DNA of 64,000 bases from Paramacrobiotus metropolitanus (lineage: Eukaryota > Tardigrada > Eutardigrada > Parachela > Macrobiotidae): NCBI RefSeq assembly GCF_019649055.1, contig NW_026570316.1, forward strand, positions 248,001 through 312,000, written 5' to 3'. Below, one piece after another: positions 57,325 through 64,000 of this stretch; position 1 is the stretch's first letter, and each line of letters opens with the position of its first letter. Made by a program: the position numbers and the translations under genes. The notes beneath the pieces are model-generated. The model saw nothing but the letters and a program-made list of their open reading frames with translations, made no database searches and was not told where the DNA came from.

Positions 57325-58809
57325 CGAATTCGCAGGAGCTTGGACGAAGTCGAAAAACCCGATGATGTTTTCTTATTTGTTTTTTCCTGTTTTGTTAATT
57401 TTATATACCATATCTGGGCCGTTATGAAATATTTACTCACGGTTAGTTCAGAGAAGAGGTTGAAAATCGTCAAGATTTCAGCAGCGAAGCGGACAATTTT
57501 CAGCCTTTTGGAAAAATTTGACGAAACTTAACTGTAAAATTTCGGAAAATAATAAAGAAACTTAGCGATTTTACTAAGCCATTTAACAAAACTCGGGAAA
57601 AATTTTAAAAGATTACTTATTGAAACTCAGCCTACATTCCACAGAAAGGTCAACACCGACGTTAATGTTACACATTATTAGGCTGTCTCGCCACGGACTT
57701 TAAATGCGTTGTGTACGATACAGTGCCGGAAGTTCTGTGACTTTTTAATCCCACCGCCTTAACCGCTGATTGGACGCTAGAGTTAGGGTTTTCTGTGTCT
57801 GAAAGGAACTCTCCTGGCTCCGTTACGATATACTGTAGAACTCGCATTTTTTACCAAGTCAAAATTATTTTTTGATGTGGATGCACAGTCCGCCAGTATA
57901 GTCTTGCCCAACTACTTAATATCGGTTTCTCGTATAAAACCTGATTTTTATATACGTAATTAATATGTGCACTCAGCTTGTGCAGTAACAGGTGAGTGTT
58001 TAGAGCACACATGTGAGTGATGTGACACATCCATGCTTGTTTATTACAGTACGAGCCTACTAATATTTACTAAAACAATATTGTTCAACGTTATTATTAA
58101 TATTAGAATGATTTTTAATATTACCATTATCTAATATTGTTTATTTATTACTGTTTAACATAATGTGACAACTTTTGGCACACCTGAATGCATTTGAACT
58201 TTTTGTGATGTTTTACCGTTATAACAGTAATAACACCGCAACCGGAAGTTAATTTATTTATATTTATTTATGTAATTCTTGTTTGTTCTTTTCTATATAA
58301 TTTTACGCTATATTCAGAAGATATTGATTAAACATCTAAATTGGTTGTTTTGGTTGTTTTAAATAATATTAATTTAGATAATAATAGTTTTAAAGAATAA
58401 TAATAATTAATATTAATATAGTTTTAACTCGAGCGTGTCTAGTGGCTGCCACCTGGAGTCGGCTGCCAAAATGTGGATTGCGCAATACCAAGGAGTAAAA
58501 TATCGCTCTGTCTTTTGATTCTTTTAAAATTTTGATATGGCGATTTTGATTTTCATTCGGATTTCGCAGCTGTTTCTGTTTTTTTTTCTTTGGGATTTCA
58601 CAGTTTTCCAGTCATGATTGTTTTATAACAAAAGGTTTTCCACTTGTTGAATTGAATTGAAAAACTTGACGCTTGTGAATTGCTTCGAACTACTAGTCCT
58701 CTGTGCATTACGGATAACTGAAACTCTTCATTAGTGACCATCCGATTGATTCCCACTGACATTTTCTTCGTTGGGCTGCAGTTTGCGCGGGGTTCATGGA
58801 AGCTTGACC
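57325..58809. other. Intergenic before RBM19
   Basis: Strongly AT-rich. A stretch at about 57640 (GAAAGGTCAACACCGACGTT) resembles one at 53815 inside the lipocalin gene. No gene recognised. Confidence 0.5.
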
Positions 58810-61800
58810 ATGTCGAAATTGTTTGTACAAAACCTTCCTAATGGAGTAAGTAATCATCCATGATGCGTTTTCTGCCAAAGCCACCAATGGAAAGCTGCTG
58901 CGTGGCCAATTAAACGCGGCTCTCATGGCGAACTTTGCCAGGGTTCCTCGCGAGTTTCTGGCCTTTCCCCTGGGTTCTATGTGGTCGTTTTATTTACCGC
59001 TGCTTTGAAGACACGATTCCATATTTATTTTTTAATTTTATTAATAGTCTTATCGATTTATTGTTTTGTTATTTTATTTGTCTTAACTGCTACGAAAGCT
59101 TTGTTTATCGAATTCTGTGTCGTTGCAGATAACCGAAGAGCGACTGAAGAGCATCTTTGAGCAGAAAGGCAGCGTGACGGACGTGAAGCTCAAGTACACC
59201 AAAAATGGGATTTTTCGCAAATTCGGATTCGTCGGCTTCTTCTCGGAGGATGACGCCAAGACGGCCATGGATTATTTCAACAGCACCTTCATTGATACGT
59301 CCAGAATTAAGGTAAAATTTGTATTGAATTTCTGCAGTTAATTTTTATAGATGTGTACAGCCTCCTCTTGAGATTCGCCAAAAACTAGATTATTTGTTTA
59401 CAAATAATTTTATGGATTTGGCTTTCTTAATAATTTTCAATTCATGTATTCCATTTGTGTGCCGTTCCTCTGCAGAGAAATTCAGGGAAAATTGATAATT
59501 TCATACTTTTATATTGTTCTTGATTTTATTTGTAAATTTATTTTTTTTCCCATTTGAATTTCGGAATATTGTGCGTTTTTTCTTCTTTCGGGAAAATCCA
59601 GAGAAAATTTATAATTTGAATTTGGTTAATTTATTAATTTTGATTGATTTTTTTATTTTAGTTTATTAATTTGAATAATTTTTTTATTTTAATTTATTTA
59701 TTTGATTGTAGTCTGATTTCGTTCTTGGTTTATTTCATTCGTTTGAGCATTTGAATTTTGTGCCGTTGTTCTGCATTTAGAGACATTCCAGGAAGAATTA
59801 AGTGTTATCATTTTATGTCCGTCCGATTCGGTTTCTAACTTTTGTTTTGTAGTTTTATTTGTTTGTTTTAAATTTAAAGTCTTGTTGGATTTGACATTTT
59901 TTAGTGTTTTTTTTTTCATTCTGAAACAGAGCAAATGTACTAGTTTTTCGGTTTTTATTCTGGCTGAAATTTTGCGCTACAAATTATTCGGCGCTTTATT
60001 TAAACCAAAGTACTTTTGTAAATAAAATCATTGGAGGATTCTTTGGAGGTTTTTTTTAATTGCGGAATTTCGTTGGGTTTTCAAAAAATTACGGCAAAAA
60101 TTGAATAGACTGATTTCGGTCCTTTTTTTTATTCAATTTAATTCATTGAAATAACGTCGCAAGGATGGCAAGACGAATAATTTCCGTTTGTCCAGACAAT
60201 AAATCCTGACATCAGTTGCATTGATATTATTCTTACAATTAGTTAAGTATAATAATTATGGAAATGTTCAACTGATATCAGTAGTTTATTTATGACATAG
60301 TTCACGCACTTTTGATCAGGTGGAATTGTGCCGCGATCTGGGCGATCCGGATAAACCGCGCGCCTGGTCTCAGCATAGCGCCGATTCCTCCCGTTTCCAA
60401 GCCCGCGAAAAAGCCCAACAAAAATCTACAAAATCCCCAGCGACACCTGCCGCGAAGAAACCCTCCAGAGTGGCCTTAAATCGTTTCGAGCAGCTGTTGC
60501 GGAATCCCTTGTTGTCGGAAGCGGAACGCGCCATGTTCGATAAAATCCGCGACAATCCCGAATTCGTGGAATTCCTGGAGGTGCAGCGGAAAAAAGGCAG
60601 TTTATGGGATAACGATGATGTCGGTGTGGTGCCGGAGAGTAAAGAGAAAAAGACGGAAGAGGAACCGGAAGTGGCGGTGGGGGACAAGAAGGAGGATTTC
60701 AATAAAATGAAATTCGCGGTGAAAATCAAGAAATTGCCGAAAGGCGCCAAGAAGGAGAGCATTCGGGAGTTTTTCAAGCCCCTGGTGCCGACACGGGTGC
60801 ATTTGCCTAAAAAAGCTCGAGGTGGGTGTGAGTTCGCGGAAAAAAATTTTATGGTATACTGTATAAGATTCAGTGAATTTTTATACATTTCCTTAATCAA
60901 AATTTGGCTTATTTCTGCTTATTTTACTGTTTATTGTATTACTGTTTAACATTGTTTATTATTTCACTGTTTATTAAATTTTGTTTGCACATTTTACGGT
61001 TATTGTTGACATTCATTTTTAGCTGAGGTAAATTTTCAAAACATTTTTAGCGAATATGTTATACTCGTACTATCTTTGTTAGTGAGTAATTTAACTTTGT
61101 TAGTAAATTACCCTGTAGGCTGTATATATGAATATATTAAGCATGTTCGAGCGTAGTGCGATGCCAAAACAAACTTTGGCCAGTTATTAATGTGCCTTTA
61201 ATACAGTACACAATTAATTGTACAAATTAGTGTGAGAATTTTCCTTTTCTCGATTTTATTTTATTTAAACATAATGTGAATGTTTGTGTTATTATGGCCG
61301 ATATTCCTGATCCCGTAGATATCGCTTTCGCCCAGTTTAACAACGCGGAAGACGTTACCAAAGCGGTGCGGTATGATCAGCGCTTATTCAATGGCTCCGC
61401 CGTACACATTGTACGCTGCCAGAATGAGGAGGACGCCGATGCGGCTGATCCTGTGGACGCCGCAGATAATCCATCCAAAAAATCCCCCGATTCGGCTGTC
61501 GAACCGGTCGGCGATTCAGGCCGGTTGTTCATCCGGAATCTGTGTTTCCGCTGCACCAGTGACGATTTGGAGAAGCTCTGCTCAAAATTCGGTAAGACAT
61601 TATTGTGCATATTAGGTAGGCTTTCTTTATCTTATGCAGGAACCCACTTTTTCATAATTTCCTTAGTGGTGTGGGAATTTACTGTTAAATATCCAACTTG
61701 CACGGTATTTGTTGTTCGGTTGTACTTTGTCTGATAGGCTGCCATTTCTTTCTAAATACTAACGACACATTAGCTAGACGGTAATTAGTTGAACATAGTA

Positions 61801-64000
61801 CTTAAAATTGCGGTAATTGTCATGGCGTTACTGGTGTGTCGTATTATAAAATCGCTACTTATAATCATATACTTACACGTTGCGGTTATTTGTTGCTTTC
61901 GTGAAGATCACCAGTTTATCGATCGTGAAATTATGTTTAGAAAATAGAAAGTTGTAGTGCACTGCCACGAACGTGTACCAATTACCGTTGTTATCAATGG
62001 CTGTCTATCAAATGATATGTCAAAATAAAACAATAACGAAGCTAAATTTAACGAATAAGGAACATTCTAAACTTTTTCTTGACACATTATTGTATCGGAT
62101 TGTTGTTATTGCAGTTAAAGGTGTGTAATCTTTGTACAGATGTACGTACCTGTCAGCAGTAAATTTCTGTTTTGTTGTCGCTTGAACTGATAACACAATT
62201 TAAACTGTTTGATCATTCGGTACAGGGTTGGTCGTGGAAATCACGCTACCCGTTGATCAGATGACCAAAAAATGCCGTGGTTATGGGATCGTCACGTTCG
62301 CTCTTCCCGAAGACGCCGTGAAAGCGCTCAACGCGCTGGACGGAAAAGACTTTCAGGTGAGTTCCCGTATACGCTTATTGCAATGGATTACATGTGTGTT
62401 TGTTGACGTGCTGAGAATCTTGCTGGAGTTGAATGTCGATCTAACGTTACCGGACTGAATGATTCCTTCGAAATGTTGTTTTATTTCTTGACTTTTATTA
62501 GTGGCAGGCGTTTTTTATTTGTAACTTGCGTCAAATATCAGCATTCGTTGCGTTTTAATACTGCATGCAAAATTAATTTAGGACTGCAAAATATTTGTAA
62601 AAAAGACTGCTAATTAATTGGAATATAGGTTTCAGTAGCATTTGTATGAAATTATTTTTTGGTCGATTATTTATTGCTGCTGATTTAAAATCAGCAGTGG
62701 GAATGCGAATTTTAAAATGAAAATGCGAAATTAAATTACAATGGGAATTTTAAAATTGTCCTACGGTTTGGTTTAGGGAAGAACGTTGCACGTGATGCCG
62801 GCTCAGCCGAAACCAGAGGAACAGCACACGGAGAAGAAACCTGCAAAAGAAAGCTCCTTTAAAAAGGAAAAAGCCGAAAAACAAAAAGAAGACAGTCAGA
62901 AGTATGGTCCAGTTTTTTGTTCTCGCTTGTCAGTTTCTTGACTCAAATGTGTGTACATATATTATATTTCTGATTTGTTTTTCTGTGAAATTTTCATATT
63001 TTTCTCCTGACTGCAGTCAGAGAGTTGAGGCGTTAGTCTTTATCCAAAGAGTTTATTATATTATATCTGAATTTTGTGGAAATATAAGAATTAGCGTGGT
63101 TACGAAATCTGAATAATTTTTTCTGAATTTCGCCGTGCGTTTGCTTTGCAGAGCGCACAACTGGAACAGCCTGTTTATCGGCGTTAACTCCGTGGTGGAC
63201 GCCATGGCGCAGCGCTACAACGTCTCCAAGAGCGCGGTCCTGGACAGTGATGCGTCCAAGCAGAGCACCGCCGTGCGTCTGGCCCTGGGGGAGACGCAGA
63301 TCGTCAACGAGACCCGCGATTTCCTCATCGCTAACGGCGTCAATCTGGACGCTTTTTCACGGGTATTTTGTAGTTTTATATTTATCACGATGGCCTGATA
63401 GTGCCACGGAGTTCTTTACAGTTATAGCTTAAGCAGCAGACGTATGATTCTTCTGTTCTTCTTTTGAAAAATTTAATTTAGGATCCTATTATAGGCATCT
63501 CAAAATTCCCGGTTTTTTTCTGGAATATTTTTTGCGATATTAATTGTGACTTGTTTACTGTTTTGAAAACGGAGGGATATAGTTCATGCATACATACAGC
63601 GGAAAATCGTAGTGTGATGGCTGGTAAATTCTAGGTCAAGATTTTACAGCATAATGTCCTTTGAATGTGTATTTACCGATTCGCGGTACCTTCTCTCTTT
63701 GGGAAGAAATTTTTTTTTGTAAAAAAAATTCATATCTGCTTTGTACAATGATAAAGTTTTTGGAATATTCATGTTTAATTTTGTTTTTATTTCTTAATTT
63801 CAAAAAGTAGTTTCTTTTATTGTTTCATTTTTTTTACGGCATTCGTTCGATTTGGTTGTGTTAGTCTGGCATTTTTGATTTCTGGTACATTTTTTGTCTT
63901 GTTTTTTCAGCCGGCGTCGGCGCGCAGTAAGACTGTGATCCTCGTGAAGAATCTCCCCGCCGGCACCCAGTCCAGCGCCATCCTGAAGCTGTTCCAGGAC
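58810..64000 (+). CDS. RBM19: RBM19/MRD1-like multi-RRM ribosome-biogenesis factor (5' part, runs off the window)
   Basis: Eight exons in the window: 58810-58845, 59129-59311, 60320-60821, 61319-61591, 62226-62356, 62777-62901, 63152-63362, 63911-64000; 517 codons in phase. RRM1 spans exons 1-2 (RNP2-like LFVQNLP; RNP1-like KFGFVGFFS). Exon 3 encodes a charged linker (FEQLLRNPLL... KKEDF) and the start of RRM2 (VKIKKLPKGAK), which continues into exon 4 (IAFAQFNNAEDVTKAV). Exon 4 ends with the start of RRM3 (RLFIRNLCFRCTSDDLEKL), finished in exon 5 (CRGYGIVTFALPEDAVKAL). Exon 6 is a Lys/Glu linker. Exon 7 carries the RBM19-typical inter-RRM block (NWNSLFIGVNSVVDAMAQ; VRLALGETQIV; FLIANGVNLDAFSR), and exon 8 opens the next RRM (KTVILVKNLPAGT). 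RBM19/MRD1 acts in the nucleolus in pre-rRNA processing of the small subunit. The remaining RRMs lie beyond the window. Confidence 0.92.

Noticed and set aside
60370-60900. 176-codon minus-strand ORF opposite RBM19 exon 3
   Set aside because: The plus-strand frame is in phase with flanking RBM19 exons and has RRM content; the antisense frame is Ser/Phe-rich without features.

Overview
The window is nuclear DNA of a small animal. Genes are split by GT-AG introns, mostly about 50-400 bp and a few of about 1 kb. The recognisable families are metazoan: RBM19/MRD1, a nuclear receptor, a lipocalin, Mind-bomb-type MIB repeats, WAP peptides, a DXD glycosyltransferase and a TraB-domain protein. A compact ecdysozoan such as a tardigrade would fit, but that placement is inference. 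GC-rich coding exons sit in AT-rich spacers.

Layout. 0.3-1.6 kb: a Ser/Gly/Cys repeat protein I do not recognise. 3-25 kb: a cluster of small secreted-peptide genes. It holds six mini-WAP genes (one without a convincing first exon), a divergent pair of 8-Cys peptide genes with almost identical mature peptides, and a pair of peptides here called RAEP (after an Arg-Ala-x-Glu-Pro motif). Blocks of 'WAP gene (-) / RAEP gene (+)' appear to have been duplicated about three times between 18.6 and 24.9 kb, with loss of one partner in two of the blocks. A seven-exon nuclear receptor (12.4-16.6 kb) lies inside this cluster. 25.7-28.2 kb: two small ORFs and a single-exon glycosyltransferase with a complete plant-type 44-residue PSPG box. 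28.8-32.9 kb: nested, inverted non-autonomous repeats without a coding gene.

33.0-49.0 kb: two tandem paralogues with identical seven-exon structure. Each has an N-myristoylation-type start (MGASAS), two ankyrin blocks and three MIB repeats, one per exon. Mind bomb has the reverse order plus MIB/HERC2, ZZ and RING domains, none of which is seen here. A DXD glycosyltransferase with a probable frameshift in its tail lies between them. 50-51.4 kb: palindromic repeats and a minisatellite. 53.0-55.5 kb: a secreted lipocalin. 56.0-57.3 kb: a TraB-domain gene lacking its N-terminal part. 58.8 kb to the end: the first eight exons of RBM19, which continues past the window.

Exon models were made by hand from reading frame, splice phase and comparison of paralogues. 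In every complete multi-exon model the exon lengths sum to a whole number of codons. No database search was possible, so family names rest on motif recognition.
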